Assembly: GCF_012273895.1 (NCBI RefSeq)
Contig: NC_052113.1
Coordinates: forward strand, 682,001 to 746,000
Reading direction: 5' to 3'
Length of the DNA stretch: 64,000 nt
Origin: Zerene cesonia
Lineage: Eukaryota; Arthropoda; Insecta; Lepidoptera; Pieridae
Within the stretch, counting starts at the first letter, position 1, and every line of letters begins with the position of its first letter. A program made the position numbers and the translations under genes. Positions 13,201 to 24,303 of the stretch are shown here, piece after piece. Under the pieces are notes generated by a model. It searched no databases and was not told the DNA's origin. It saw only the letters and a list, made by a program, of their open reading frames with translations.

Positions 13201-14119
13201 CGCTAATGTGAGTTATCTTACACAGGAGTTAACGAATAAAATTCTTTGTTTTCAGACGGATCAAAGCCGATGGAAGTTAATCTTTTTCATCCTTACCGGC
13301 CTGTCGGTGTTCTGTAACGTATTTTACACGGTTTTTGGGAGCAGTGATCGGCAGATTTGGGATGACGTGGCGAGTACAAAGTTCGGATATACAAACGGTA
13401 ACTTCACTACATAGTATAAAACAAAGTCGCTTTCTCTGTCCCTATGTCCCTATATATCCTTAAATCTATAAAAGTACACAATGGATTTTGATAGGGCTTT
13501 TTTTTAAGAGATATGGTGGATCAAGAGAAAGTTTTATATGTATAACATCTATTAAACTTCAACAAATTTAACGCGTGCGAAGCCGCGGCCAAAAGCTACT
13601 TTATTAATAGATTAATGTGGTTGGTTCCAAGTCTAAACCTGTAAGTTTTAAACATAATATTTTCGTACAACGCAATCTTTTAACAACAAATAGTGAGATA
13701 CGTACAACTTTAACAATGTTAATATAATATTATGGTAGTCTTATTTTTTCTAAATTGTGTTAAACAAAATATTTTAGAGTTTGCGAATTATAAAATAAAT
13801 AAAAATAAATCTGTTGCAAAAATAAAGCACTGAATATAATTAGTATCTCCTACTACGTGCTTAATTTTAATTATCTAAGATTAAAGGATTATGCTACTCA
13901 AAATTTATTTCCGTTGCTACGGTTTGGCAAAAAACGCGGGTTCGCATCCCGCCTCGTGATCAATTTTTTTCTATTCTTTTTAAATTAAAACATGTATACA
14001 TGTTATAAATATTTACTCTAGCCATGGATTTATTTTCAGATGCCAGCAATTTAGAGTTGGAAGAACTTGGGACGGTTAGACAAAAACACACGAAAAATGA
14101 ACTCGAATCGGTTATGTGA
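4209..14119 (+). CDS. SLC17-family MFS anion transporter, copy 1 (divergent)
   Basis: Eleven exons: 4209-4272, 4637-4833, 5261-5440, 6456-6594, 7164-7378, 7664-7813, 8345-8489, 9628-9749, 11570-11692, 13256-13397, 14040-14119; 518 aa. All junctions are GT-AG with phases 1-0-0-1-0-0-1-0-0-1. In order: cytosolic N-terminus with the I-R-H-L-Q block before TM1 (R67 in M-M-R-G), a short loop, TM2-3 (exon 3), TM4 (exon 4), TM5-6 (exon 5), TM7 (exon 6), TM8, TM9-10, TM11, TM12, and a charged tail. Family membership is clear from exon-by-exon alignment, for example W-L-P-P-Y-E-R after TM4 and T-D-Q-S-R-W-K before TM12. Unusual points: the conserved TM4 Arg is Gln157, the conserved P-x-x-H His is Gln172, and the TM2 block usually reading T-Q-I-P-x-G is I-I-P-A-E-K. 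It may have an altered substrate or mechanism. An out-of-frame ATG at 4186 overlaps the start; a longer N-terminus is possible (see 3885-4090). Predicted location is membrane; its substrate is unknown. Confidence 0.9.
6268..6432 (+). mobile_element. A-tailed SINE-like repeat (family A) in copy 1 intron 3
   Basis: Diverged forward copy: a pyrimidine-rich 'ccatttccttttcccc' block, then GTTCATGGGTGGTGG, then CACCAGCTCAATTGTCCGCT and a short A-rich end. The 3' end is only about 23 bases before the acceptor of exon 4 (6456). Confidence 0.75.
6797..7010 (-). mobile_element. inverted repeat plus reverse family A fragment in copy 1 intron 4
   Basis: Arms CTGATCCCTTACCCTCAAGC (6797-6819) and the near-complement 6878-6900 differ at two positions and enclose about 58 bp. 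Beyond the right arm, 6914-7010 reads as reverse family A ('aacatttgtagaggtagagcctctgcaaatg', then 'gttgcccgc'), so the fold-back probably formed inside an old family A copy. Confidence 0.6.
8160..8316 (-). mobile_element. non-autonomous Helitron fragment
   Basis: Ends in TAATATTAGTAGG, the complement of the Helitron 5' terminus. It contains 'gatagacagagttattttcgc', shared with reverse copies near 31640-31790 and 51815-52022. Lies in copy 1 intron 6. Confidence 0.55.
8604..8770. mobile_element. MITE with TTAAAGACTTTTAAACGG-type inverted ends
   Basis: The outer arms AACTTAAAGACTTTTAAACG and AAAAGTCTTTAATTTTTAAG flank the core CCGACGTTTCGAACACT with 'gcgagcgtggtcacgg'. Same family as 16157-16290, 47867-47965, 49190-49330 and 62487-62670. 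Located in copy 1 intron 7. Confidence 0.7.
8980..9470 (-). mobile_element. possible LINE 3' end remnant, reverse
   Basis: Starts with a (TTTA)n run followed by 'tctttgggaaacaaac', the usual look of a reversed LINE tail (AATA repeats after the 3' UTR). The remaining 400 bp is AT-rich without an ORF. Assignment is tentative. Confidence 0.4.
10935..11087 (-). mobile_element. A-tailed SINE-like repeat (family A), internally deleted
   Basis: Poly-T, then GGAGCTGGTGGGGCACTTGA and TGGTAAGCGAT, jumping to the 5' end of the family ('gtgccgaagcgtgcttgactcccac'). The middle of the element is missing. Lies in copy 1 intron 8. Confidence 0.7.
11155..11350 (+). mobile_element. degenerate non-autonomous Helitron
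   Basis: Contains 'ctactaataatataaacgcg', 'ggttactttttcacgcg' and 'agtaaagccgcgggtaac' in the order of the canonical element at 11727-11924, but heavily mutated. Confidence 0.55.
11727..11924 (+). mobile_element. non-autonomous Helitron, full length, family 1
   Basis: Starts TCCTACTAATATTATAAATG and ends GGGGCGCAGCTAG before T. It therefore has the Helitron 5' TC and 3' CTRR ends and no target duplication. No coding capacity. It begins 35 bases downstream of the exon 9 donor of copy 1. Confidence 0.8.
11925..12097 (+). mobile_element. non-autonomous Helitron, family 2, abutting the family 1 copy
   Basis: Starts TATAGTATAAAACAAATTCG directly after the CTAG end of the preceding element and ends GCAGGCAAAGGCTAG. 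Same family as 13404-13599 and 63786-63979. Confidence 0.7.
13404..13599 (+). mobile_element. non-autonomous Helitron, family 2, next to copy 1 exon 10 donor
   Basis: Starts TCACTACATAGTATAAAACA and ends GCCGCGGCCAAAAGCTAC. The element begins six bases into the intron, immediately after GTAACT of the exon 10 donor. Confidence 0.75.
13915..13985 (+). mobile_element. tRNA-derived SINE fragment
   Basis: GCGGGTTCGCATCCCGC resembles a tRNA T-arm/B box and is followed by the T-rich 'tcaattttttctattctttt' seen also at 19555-19640. Lies in copy 1's last intron. Confidence 0.55.
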
Positions 14120-14128
14120 ATAGCATGA

Positions 14129-14191
14129 AATAAATAATAATTTATATGAAAGGTTCTTGTTTTATTGTATTATACAAGTAAATGAAATAAA
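14129..14191 (+). terminator. candidate polyadenylation signals of copy 1
   Basis: AATAAA occurs at 14129-14134, ten bases after the stop, and again at 14186-14191. The second is at a more usual distance. Confidence 0.45.
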
Positions 14192-15344
14192 AATTAAGGT
14201 TTTTTCTCACAACTTACATGTACCTACTGTAAAAGAAAATAAGTACATTTTACTTTAGGAATAAATTAAATGTGAGATTGGAGCCTAAACTAGGTTACTG
14301 AATAACCCGACTTTTAGGTCACCGGGTCCCTCACTTCATGGGACCACATTATCAATACATTATCCTTTCTTTTATGAAAAAAATACAAATAGAAAAAAAG
14401 GAAAAGTAAAAATGGTATTAACACTACAGCAAGCGAGCAAGGTTTGTAAAAAAAGGATTTTATAAACCTATTGTTCTTGCTTTATGTTGTCATGTTTTTA
14501 ACCGATATCAAATAAGGTGAAAGCTGTTACTGTATACTTTTATATGTCGGTACTTAGTTTTCCTGCAAATGAGAGAAAAATAAGTTAATTTAGGCGTTCG
14601 ATCCACGTCGTAATGTTGTTATATAGTGGACAACGAAATTTGCCATGGCCCTGGGGAAAGCACCCTGGGTTATATCGGACTCCCACTTCAATAGAGGACT
14701 ACTAATTTGATGGAATTGCAGGTGATTGCTTGGAATTCGTTCGAAACCAACTTTGTAATGTGTAATGTTGCAAAAAGCGTTTCAGCTGTACCATTGAAAT
14801 TATAATAATCTTTTCAATAAAATAACATCCTAAGGAATCTGGACCTGTCTGTTATTAGGTTTGATGTATATTTTTAATTCGAATATGGAGATTTATTAAT
14901 GGATTATATTTCTACCAAATAAATAAACGCGTTTTTGAAATTTGAAAAGATATTTTAAACTTATTCAAGAACATGGACGGCATGAATAATATTGATAAAT
15001 CTCTCATAAGATTAAGTGAATACAAAGATTATCTAGGCTACGCCTGAAGCCTTGGTTTAAGCCTCAGTAATGAGGGCACCATTTGTTATTGTACCTAGGC
15101 ATGTAAGACAGAGCTGGATTACCTTATAGGGCAACGTTTGAATAATTCCTTAAATATATTACCGTGCCTATGAAGATTGTTGTCGCTTTTTCAACCGAAT
15201 TCAAAAAGGGGGTTATTAATTCGATTTTATTTTTTTTATGGTTTACTACTGAGGTGTTCTGAGGAACATACATCTTGTAATACGGTATCATTTGAAAGCT
15301 GGTGACCCCATTGTGGTATCATTAAAATTTTGGCCAATTATGAA

Positions 15345-15540
15345 AATTTTGAAGTGGTTCTGTTTTTGTAAAAAAATTCGTCCTCAATAGAATTTGCCAG
15401 GTTGCCTGGCAGAGATTGCTGTCTAGCAATAAGTCCGCCTTTTGTACGAAATATCATTGTGCCATTATTTTGTGTAAACTTTACTTTCTGTTTTGTACAA
15501 TAAAGTATTATAAATAAATAAATAAAATAAAATAAATATG
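15345..15540 (+). mobile_element. LINE 3' UTR fragment
   Basis: Contains 'gcctggcagagattgctgtc', 'agcaataagtccgcctt' and 'tttgtacaataaagtattat', ending in an AATA/AAATA run. This is the usual layout of a lepidopteran LINE 3' end. Confidence 0.65.
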
Positions 15541-16156
15541 GCGAATCAATTTCAATTGCCAGCAAATAAAATTAAAATGAATTAATAAGAGAAATTAATC
15601 CAATTATAACTAAAGACTAAACGTGGTGCTGCATTACTTACATAGTTATGATTTGACAGTATGACGTAGGTCAAACTAAATAACCGTTTGTAAAATTATT
15701 TTACATTTACAAGATAGTGCTAAAAAGCCAAGGGTCAGGAAGAGAACTAGTTTTGGCGGGAATGGCCGAACTATGAACTAACTTTCACCTGCGGTTTTTC
15801 CCTACTTGCAACATCTGTAACACATGCTTCACTTGAAGTTGTAGGTAGAGTACGTGTTATATGTTTATTTTAACTGTAGCTATGGATTTGCTTGTGGTTT
15901 TTACGTTATAAGGAATTTATTTAATTTAGGTAGGTACTTAGTAGGCAAATCTTATTTTCATCCGCCGTTATACAAAATGGAGGAGGTATGTTCATCTATA
16001 TGTATGTAAGATCATAATTTCGGCAATATGAAGGTATGCTAAATATTTCTTATGATCGAAAGAATATACTTAATGTGTCATAATTGCACACAGCATCAGC
16101 CAGAAGCTGATGATGAAAACTTGATGATAGAAATATAACAAAAATCAACTAGTATT

Positions 16157-16290
16157 TCTTGTGTTTGATTTTAAGCGAGTATTATACATTTAGAAATTAA
16201 AAACTTTTTAAGCGATTTTAAATGTGATTTATTAATTATATTATTAAACCGACGTTTCGAACACTTTACAGCGAGCATGGTCACGGGTCA
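16157..16290. mobile_element. MITE, truncated copy
   Basis: Shares 'cttgtgtttgattttaagcg', TTAAAAACTTTTTAAGCG and CCGACGTTTCGAACACTTTA with the family at 8604-8770. The right arm is missing. Confidence 0.65.
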
Positions 16291-16417
16291 CGGTCAAAAA
16301 AAACACATTTTTTGCTTTTAAGTAGTATTGAAGTCGGTTTAATTTTTGATGAAGAATATTTCTTATAGCTTTGTTACTCCATAACTCCGTGGGTTTCAAC
16401 CGATTAATAGTGTTACT

Positions 16418-16608
16418 TCCTACTATAATATTATAAATGCGGAAATTTGTAAGGATGTGTGTATGTTTGTTACTCTTTCATGCAAAAGCTACAGAACCGA
16501 TTGGACTGGACTGAACTGGACAAGTGGTATTCCACTATAGGCAACTTTTTATCCCAATATTTGTACGGGATACGAACTTACGCAGGTGAAACCGGAGGGC
16601 CGAACTAG
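16418..16608 (+). mobile_element. non-autonomous Helitron, family 1
   Basis: Starts TCCTACTATAATATTATAAA and ends GGGCCGAACTAG. The internal 'ggcaactttttatcccaat' and 'cttacgcaggtgaaac' match the canonical copy. Confidence 0.75.
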
Positions 16609-17396
16609 TTTTTTTATTTTAATGAAAAAAAAACACATGTACATGAAATTTTAATTACTTAACATTATCTTAACTTACATACAATACAATAAAGCAGGTA
16701 CAATTAATTGCGATATTTTGAACAATGCTACGCTAGGCGATGCGACCTGTGCGACCTGTGTTATAGGATACTTTCATCCGTCCATTGTAACGTGTCGTTT
16801 CAGTATAAGAACTATGCTATGAAATACTCGTTCTGTTGTATTACTAAATCCCTTAATCTTATTATTAAATAAATTTGGAAGAAACTGCACTAGTGTTTTA
16901 TATAAAAGCTGATTTTAAATAGGCGGCGAAACTCTGAAGACCGAGAAACTCATCGTCCGAAATATGATATATACCAAGCGATAGGGTCGCCTTTTTATCG
17001 TGTTATTATTATTGTTTTTTAAGTTTCCTTACCCGTACATTTTTGTTGAAGTGTAATAAATAAAAATAAAAACTCAGTATTAATTATTTCTATGAATCTG
17101 TCGTAATTAGCACTCGTGATTTGAAATGACGCACGCATACGCATTTTACTATCTCTAGACTCGGTTTATTAGTTTATTTTTAACGGCAAATGCTATTTTG
17201 GTGCTGTAAATATTTACTTAAAATATTGTTTAGTCACGCACGGAAGACAATTAGCTAGACATGTAATATTGTCATATATATTTTTATAACACGATAAAAA
17301 TTATATTAAGTTATAAAGTCTCTATACTTAGTCTGGCCATAAATACTGTTACACTTAATTATAAAAAAATATTACATTTGAATTTCGAATCTGTCA

Positions 17397-18396
17397 NNNN
17401 NNNNNNNNNNNNNNNNNNNNNNNNNNNNNNNNNNNNNNNNNNNNNNNNNNNNNNNNNNNNNNNNNNNNNNNNNNNNNNNNNNNNNNNNNNNNNNNNNNNN
17501 NNNNNNNNNNNNNNNNNNNNNNNNNNNNNNNNNNNNNNNNNNNNNNNNNNNNNNNNNNNNNNNNNNNNNNNNNNNNNNNNNNNNNNNNNNNNNNNNNNNN
17601 NNNNNNNNNNNNNNNNNNNNNNNNNNNNNNNNNNNNNNNNNNNNNNNNNNNNNNNNNNNNNNNNNNNNNNNNNNNNNNNNNNNNNNNNNNNNNNNNNNNN
17701 NNNNNNNNNNNNNNNNNNNNNNNNNNNNNNNNNNNNNNNNNNNNNNNNNNNNNNNNNNNNNNNNNNNNNNNNNNNNNNNNNNNNNNNNNNNNNNNNNNNN
17801 NNNNNNNNNNNNNNNNNNNNNNNNNNNNNNNNNNNNNNNNNNNNNNNNNNNNNNNNNNNNNNNNNNNNNNNNNNNNNNNNNNNNNNNNNNNNNNNNNNNN
17901 NNNNNNNNNNNNNNNNNNNNNNNNNNNNNNNNNNNNNNNNNNNNNNNNNNNNNNNNNNNNNNNNNNNNNNNNNNNNNNNNNNNNNNNNNNNNNNNNNNNN
18001 NNNNNNNNNNNNNNNNNNNNNNNNNNNNNNNNNNNNNNNNNNNNNNNNNNNNNNNNNNNNNNNNNNNNNNNNNNNNNNNNNNNNNNNNNNNNNNNNNNNN
18101 NNNNNNNNNNNNNNNNNNNNNNNNNNNNNNNNNNNNNNNNNNNNNNNNNNNNNNNNNNNNNNNNNNNNNNNNNNNNNNNNNNNNNNNNNNNNNNNNNNNN
18201 NNNNNNNNNNNNNNNNNNNNNNNNNNNNNNNNNNNNNNNNNNNNNNNNNNNNNNNNNNNNNNNNNNNNNNNNNNNNNNNNNNNNNNNNNNNNNNNNNNNN
18301 NNNNNNNNNNNNNNNNNNNNNNNNNNNNNNNNNNNNNNNNNNNNNNNNNNNNNNNNNNNNNNNNNNNNNNNNNNNNNNNNNNNNNNNNNNNNNNNN
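17397..18396. other. assembly gap (exactly 1000 N)
   Basis: A round-number N run, so its true size is probably unknown. Any gene in it is invisible, and open frames crossing it are artefacts of N. Confidence 0.99.
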
Positions 18397-18479
18397 GTAA
18401 TAAATGTTATTTGCAGTTAACAATTTTCTTTTTTCTTTATTACAATATTTATGGCAAGACTAGGTATATCTCCTGTTGC

Positions 18480-18662
18480 CTGCAGCTGCGCCCGCGTGAT
18501 CGTAATATGTTTTCATGGTACAAACTTTCGTGCCTCCTATTTCCTTGGGGCTGGAATTTATTAAAAGCCTTTTTTAGCGGATGGCTACATCATAGTGGCT
18601 ATCTGCATGCTAAATTACGGTTCGGTCTGTGCGTTGATAGATCAGTCAGTCGGTTATATTAG
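18480..18662 (-). mobile_element. Helitron-like or SINE repeat, reverse
   Basis: Begins 'ctgcagctgcgcccgcgtg', the reversed look of a '...cgcgggcgcagctag' 3' end, and ends with a 'gatagatcagtcagtcgg' run. The open frame across it has no recognisable protein. Confidence 0.45.
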
Positions 18663-19554
18663 CGGTTTAAATATTAAAATTTATAAAATAGTAGGAAAGA
18701 TCAATCGTATAACATACATCGAACTCTACGAGACAAAATCAAAAAAAACCTTAGTAATTTATAGACAGTAATGATTATTACTTTTAACGGAACTAGCTCA
18801 AATTTATATGTGACCACACGGGAGGCACCAGATTTCAATGAAAAAAGAATCATTAAAAAGGATTGTCCAGTCGGAAGTTATTGAGAATTGAGAACCTCCA
18901 TCTTGTGGAATTTTGAAAGGGAAGAAAAAGTTTGACCACAAGGCGAGATAAGAACCCACGGTATTCGTCGAATCCTACCAACGCCTAACCCCTCTCGCGG
19001 GATTCGAATCCGCGGAATTTTTGACAATTTTATTTCAAAATGTCTCATTTGTAAAGCAGATGACTGTTATTATACAAGAAATTAAAAACCTCATATGTTT
19101 TGACTCGGTTGAAAAGTTGTTATATTTAATTATTAGAATATTAGAAATACAATATGTCAGGTTCACAAGATTTCAAAATCTATTCCACTATCTCTAGTCC
19201 TAACTGAATTCCTCTCTTGGCGGTCAGCCTTCATGGAGATAGGCAACTGCGCAGGCGATTCAACTAGTATTTGCCTAAAACTAAGGCCGTGGCGCGTTGT
19301 TATTCAATTTCGTATACATGAACAAATAAGAATAGATAAATATAAGTTAGTCTGTATCAACATCTAAACACGTGTGCCAAATTTCATGAGTGTATTATGT
19401 TTGTGAATAATAAAAGCTCGATTTCAATGACTTCTTTCTAGTTGTGACAACTGTTCTTCAATCAAAATCATTGCAAGTTTAAAAAGTAAAAATAGGTTAG
19501 GTACATAAACCGAAAGAAAAGAAGAAATTTGATAGCTGATTCGCGGGGATCACG

Positions 19555-19640
19555 GGTGGCAGAAGCTAGACATTGCTACAGTTTGGCAAAACGACGTGGG
19601 TTCAAATACCGCTTCGGGAGAATTTTTTCTATTCAATCAA
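19555..19640 (+). mobile_element. tRNA-derived SINE fragment
   Basis: GCTACAGTTTGGCAAAACGA, then GTGGGTTCAAATACCGC (B-box-like), then 'gagaattttttctattc'. It parallels 13915-13985. Confidence 0.55.
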
Positions 19641-20322
19641 AATTTCTGATTTATACGTATAAAGCTCAAGACTTACCATTAAGTATGGTGGCTATCAATC
19701 CGTTGGTTGTTTGAGAAGTGACCTTCCAAGTACCTAAGCATTTTTCCCATTCCCATTTTTCACCGACTCGGACTTGAAATATTGACAGACTAGTAACCTA
19801 CTTTCTTGAAGCAATTAAAATGTCAGTTTGTTATAGGTCACGTCACCAGTATAATTTGATTTCACATCTTTGGCTGATATAGAATGCGCCATCCGGCTGA
19901 ATTTTAATTTCTTCGACATAGCGGCCAATTTATTATCTGACAAATTTTAAAGCAAAGGGTTTTTTTTTACATGATTCGACGCTTATCCTTTTACCAATGG
20001 AGCTGAAGGTGGCGGTCACTTTGATTAAGAGAAATTCACCTTTACATATTATTATATTTTATCTACCCGCATTGAGAGTGAAAATAACATAAACATATGT
20101 AGTGGTCGTTGGCTTATGTTTGCATCATTTATAAATGTTCATTATTAATGTAATAAATACCAATAAATAAAAATAAAAAAAAAAAAAAAAAAAAAGACCA
20201 AATGTCACGTCTGTTTCTGTCTAGAGAACATGGTTCTCTAGATCATCTAGATTCATCGAAACATAGGTAGAAATGGTTAGCATGCTCACTTGTAGATTTT
20301 AACAAATATATTTTACGAAATA

Positions 20323-20756
20323 CTAGCTGCGCCCCGCAGTTTCACCCGCGTAAGTCCGTATCCCGTAGGAATATCGGGATAAAAAGTTGCCTATATGAAT
20401 AAATAAATAATAAATAAATAAATCTTTATTTCTTAGGTTTTTACATTATTGTACCAGTGGATTGTGGCTCAGGCCCTCTTGCTAGGTAATACCTGTGTTA
20501 ACAGGACCTGTTCCTTCCCTATGAGTGATACTACATATAATAATAATAATAACATTGTTGTAAGTAGAACGAAAGATTAACATTTTTTTTATTTATATAT
20601 CCAAGGGTAATCCAAATTCCAACAAACGTATATGTCATTCCAGTTGTCCAGCTGTCTACGTACCAAATTTCATTGCTATCGGTTTAGTTTTTGCGTGAAA
20701 GAGCAACAAACACGCACACATCCTTACAAACTTTCGCATTTATAATATTAGTATGA
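20323..20756 (-). mobile_element. Helitron (family 1, reverse) split by a LINE insertion
   Basis: The reversed 3' end CTAGCTGCGCCCCGCAG begins at 20323 and the reversed 5' end TTTATAATATTAGTATGA closes it. A 237-bp insert interrupts the element (see 20398-20634). Confidence 0.8.
20398..20634 (-). mobile_element. 5'-truncated LINE tail nested in the Helitron
   Basis: Begins with (AATA)n then 'aatctttatttcttagg', a reversed LINE 3' tail. TATATG flanks it at 20392-20397 and 20629-20634, consistent with a target-site duplication from target-primed insertion. Confidence 0.7.
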
Positions 20757-20774
20757 TTTTATGTCTATTGTTTT

Positions 20775-21000
20775 GGAGTACGTTCGAGCTGTTGTGGGCA
20801 GCGTTTGAAGTGCATTGCATGCATGGCATGAGCTTAGAACCGAGGCGTCCTGGGTTTGATTTCTGGAAGAAAACCATCTCGATGTGGGATTCGCCAAGAT
20901 GCAGAAGGTTAATCACCAACTTCGTAAAGGAAATTTATCAGTGAAACCAATGGTGAATACATTTGTCCCATACCCCATAAGGGGGCACACCATACTCTCA
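20775..21000 (+). mobile_element. tRNA-derived SINE
   Basis: A head with 'gaggcgtcctgggtttgattt' (B-box-like) leads into 'agatgcagaaggttaatcacc' and 'atcagtgaaaccaatggtg', then 'cccataccccat'. The copy at 44105-44285 has the same order. Confidence 0.65.
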
Positions 21001-22649
21001 AATTGTAAGCCAGAAATGTTGACATCAACATCACAAAGTAATGCAATCAATCGAGCTATAGCCCCAGATACTAAAGGGCATTATTATAGGTCTATGTGTT
21101 TTCGGAACGTAATTTTCCCTGACGTAGAATACTGTTTGAGAGAATAAGTCATGTTTATCCGTAATGTATGTGTATCATTATGTGGTGTTTTATTCGCTGA
21201 TAAGAGAAGACGCAATTTGCCACGCCTATATTACTGCGACATGCCAAAGTCGTATTTAAATAATTTATTAACGCACTTTAATATAAGCTGAAAGAGAAGA
21301 TCTTACTAGGTCATAAGTACACAGGTCACGTGAACGGATCAGTCAATTGCACAGAGTTGTTGGGTGACATCGGGCTCCGAACGTCTCACTTCTCGCTCCC
21401 TTGCGATACCCAAAGTAACTCTACATCCTCTCCAATCATTCCAAATACCATCAAAACTCCTTTCTGATCGTATCATGTAAAAATTTCAACTTCTTAATCA
21501 AATAGGTGAATATTGATCTTTTCTGCACCAAAGAACGTAAATGAAAAAATTTTTGGCTAACGCCTCTTCTTACCTTTAATCTGCGGGATGTCATTTAGAT
21601 TATATTACGACGTTTTTATTTATGTTAATACTTTTTTTGCTCCTGTTACAAATATACAGCAAATATTAATATAAGTAGTAAGTTTTTTTTAATAAAATAA
21701 ATAAATAAACCCTATCTCCTCCGAACAAGGTTTAGTATTTTGCAACAATTCCATACGTATATTCTTGACCCGCACGCATCCCATCAGTACATCATAGTTA
21801 CACCTAAGTACATAAGTTTGATAACAATATTTACAATACAGTAAGAATAAAAAATTAACAATTATGAAATTTAGGATATTTTTAATATTCTATCACCAGC
21901 TGATAGAATATTGAATTAATAACCTCTTCAAAATAATCAAGTAAATAATTAATACATTATGAACTGAAGAAACTTTAAGCTTTTTTGTATTAGTAGTTTT
22001 CATATAGTTAGAGGAGTTTGTTATATTTTGTAATATCTGTAACCAATAAATAAGTAAAAAATTACGATGAAACGAATCACAAGCGGAGCCGAAATCAGCA
22101 GGCTGGTATTTAACGACAGAACTATTTGCTACAAAACTACTTATTGCCAACTTAAACTGAAAGCTTAGAGCTTCATTAGAAATTAGTTTTGGATGTCGGC
22201 GGATTTTCAAAGTCACTTTTGATTAAATTTTCCCAAGTTTGCGAGGCTTCCGTGAGGCGGCACGCGATGTAATAATAATTAAGGGAGTGTGTCTGAATTA
22301 AACAATACTGTACAGACAGTTTTTCAAACGACTTTAAAAGACGTTTCAATTCAACAGTATTTAAGTGTTAACTACCTAATATTTGACTAAATTTTGATGA
22401 TTTTTAATTGAAAAGCTAATGCCTTTCCTGTACTCCCATTCAAATTCGGTAGTTATATATAAATCATTATTTTAGGATGTAAGTATACTTAAGAGTTAAT
22501 TTGTGAAATGTGACATTGCGAAATTTTAAATGCTTTTTGAGCATGATTACAATTAATATACAAAGAGGGTGACACAGTAAAGATTATTTTTATTAAATTT
22601 TTAGACTATTTGCGGAGCTTAGTGATAAATGACGAAATCTTAGGAACTT

Positions 22650-22830
22650 CTTACTAATATTAAGTACATAACTGCGCGAAAGTTAGAAGTCTTTATGGGT
22701 GTATGTTTGTTATTCTTTGAACGCGAAAACCACATAGCAAATTTGCATGATATTTGGCGGTTTATATACCTGAATAACACATAAGCTTTAGAAATGCTCA
22801 CTTCTGCCCGTGGGCCCAACAGCGCGGCAC
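22650..22830 (+). mobile_element. degenerate Helitron
   Basis: Starts 'cttactaatattaagtac', has 'ggtgtatgtttgttattctt' and a weak 'cctgaataacacataag'. Old copy with eroded ends. Confidence 0.4.
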
Positions 22831-22872
22831 TGCTTTAACTGCTTTCAATAAACCATTAAGCGTAGTTGATTT

Positions 22873-23060
22873 AATTTATTTTTTTATGCTTAACTTAGCT
22901 GGAGGTTCGCCTGATGGTAAGCGATCACCACTGCCCATGAACATTCGCAGAGGTAGTACGTCTGCGATTGCGCTGCCCGTTTTTAAGGGTAAGGAAAAAG
23001 GACAGAATTGACGAATGGACTGGGACGGGTTAGGAAAAAGAAACGGCCCTCCGCAATTTA
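22873..23060 (-). mobile_element. A-tailed SINE-like repeat (family A), 3' half
   Basis: Poly-T, then TTAGCTGGAGGTTCGCCTGA, TGGTAAGCGATCACCACTGC, 'cgctgcccgtttttaaggg' and 'aaaagaaacggccctcc'. The 5' part of the family is absent. Confidence 0.75.
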
Positions 23061-24294
23061 ATTTGTTGTAAAATGACAATTGAAATTGCATTTAATTACG
23101 ATTAAATGGGCCCCAATTAGCTAACATAATTTTTATATTATGTTCCTTATTCGTTTGTTTTTATTTTTTGTTATTTACGTAATAATATTGTATTTAAAAA
23201 CTGTTTTATCAGATCATGAAAATTAGGCAAATATGCAGCATATATTAATTTAAGGTATTATGTTATAAGCGGTTCTGTTAGCTTATTGATAATTTTATTT
23301 ATGTTAGACTGTTGAGAGACATAGATTATGATGTAGAGGCGATATTATGGACTGTAAATGTGTATGTGTTTTGTTCAGACACGGCAAATCCTCGACTTTT
23401 GATGTGAAACATCTATAGCCGCACGTAAAACAAATTTCTGGCGTGGCGACGCATGCCGTGGCGACGCGGCGAAACGTTAAATGATAGTGTATAATATATA
23501 CAGTCTATATGCAGTAGTGTGTACGATGTAATATTTTTTATCATTATACATTTTTAGTTCCTATTATACTCTATTCTTTGCATATTAATTTTATAAAATA
23601 ATGTCGTCGTTTCACATCTGCCAGGCGTCCCGTGACGGCTCACTTTTTTTTATACTAAAAACTACTCGTAAGTGAAACCACGAGACCCAATAATGTGAGT
23701 TATAGTAAATAGACACAACAAAAACAATAAAGTTAATATACAATGATCCAACAATAAAAGATATATGAGCAAGAATAACTGACATATTTCGATACGTGTT
23801 ATTTTAGGATCATACATTTTTTAATATCGAAACTCTTTATTATTTTTGTAAGATTTCCAATATGCCTTAACCACATTCATAAATCGTGAAGTGGGAGTGA
23901 ATGTCGATTTTTTCATTGAAGTTTTTGCTAATCTAAAAACTAGCTAGCTAATAATATAAACGAAAAAAGAATCGTCTAATAAGACGACGTCATAAAACTA
24001 TCTATGAAGACAGGAACATAAGTTTATTATTATTTTTAATATTTCATTTTCACACTGACAACATCCACGTATATATATGTAAAGATAAATACTAAGTCTT
24101 TTCAGTTTAGAGGTATATTTTGGGATACAGATACAGTCACGTCTGTTTAACTAAATAATCTTTGAACCAATTTCGCGACTAATTTCAGGTTGTCGTAATG
24201 ATATAGCGAAATACGTATTGTTTGTGTTGTAATACAATAAATATCTGAGACATTAAAATATTCCTTATTTGGATTTTTATGGCTCTTCGTCTAA

Positions 24295-24299
24295 TCAGT
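24295..24299 (+). promoter_or_regulatory. possible TCAGT initiator of copy 2
   Basis: The arthropod initiator motif TCAGT lies five bases before the ATG at 24304, which would give a very short leader. No TATA box is evident. It may be chance. Confidence 0.25.
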
Positions 24300-24303
24300 G
24301 ACA

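Larger units (their letters stand above)
14120..24303. other. 10 kb repeat-rich spacer between copies 1 and 2
   Basis: No transporter exon was found. It contains the 1000-N gap, LINE and SINE tails, Helitrons and a MITE, listed individually where recognisable. A poly-A run near 20170-20195 follows '(AATA)n' and looks like a retroposon tail. The stretch 23390-23480 carries two TGGCGACGC repeats of unknown origin. I see nothing codable at 21150-22640 or 23480-24240. Confidence 0.7.

Noticed and set aside
17359..18423. Long open frames on both strands
   Set aside because: They consist almost entirely of N and are artefacts of the 1000-N gap. The same applies to frames crossing 58361-58518.
21893..22216. 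107-codon minus-strand ORF
   Set aside because: No recognisable family, the second half is low-complexity Ile/Leu/Lys, and there are no neighbouring exons. Left out as a gene, though not disproved.
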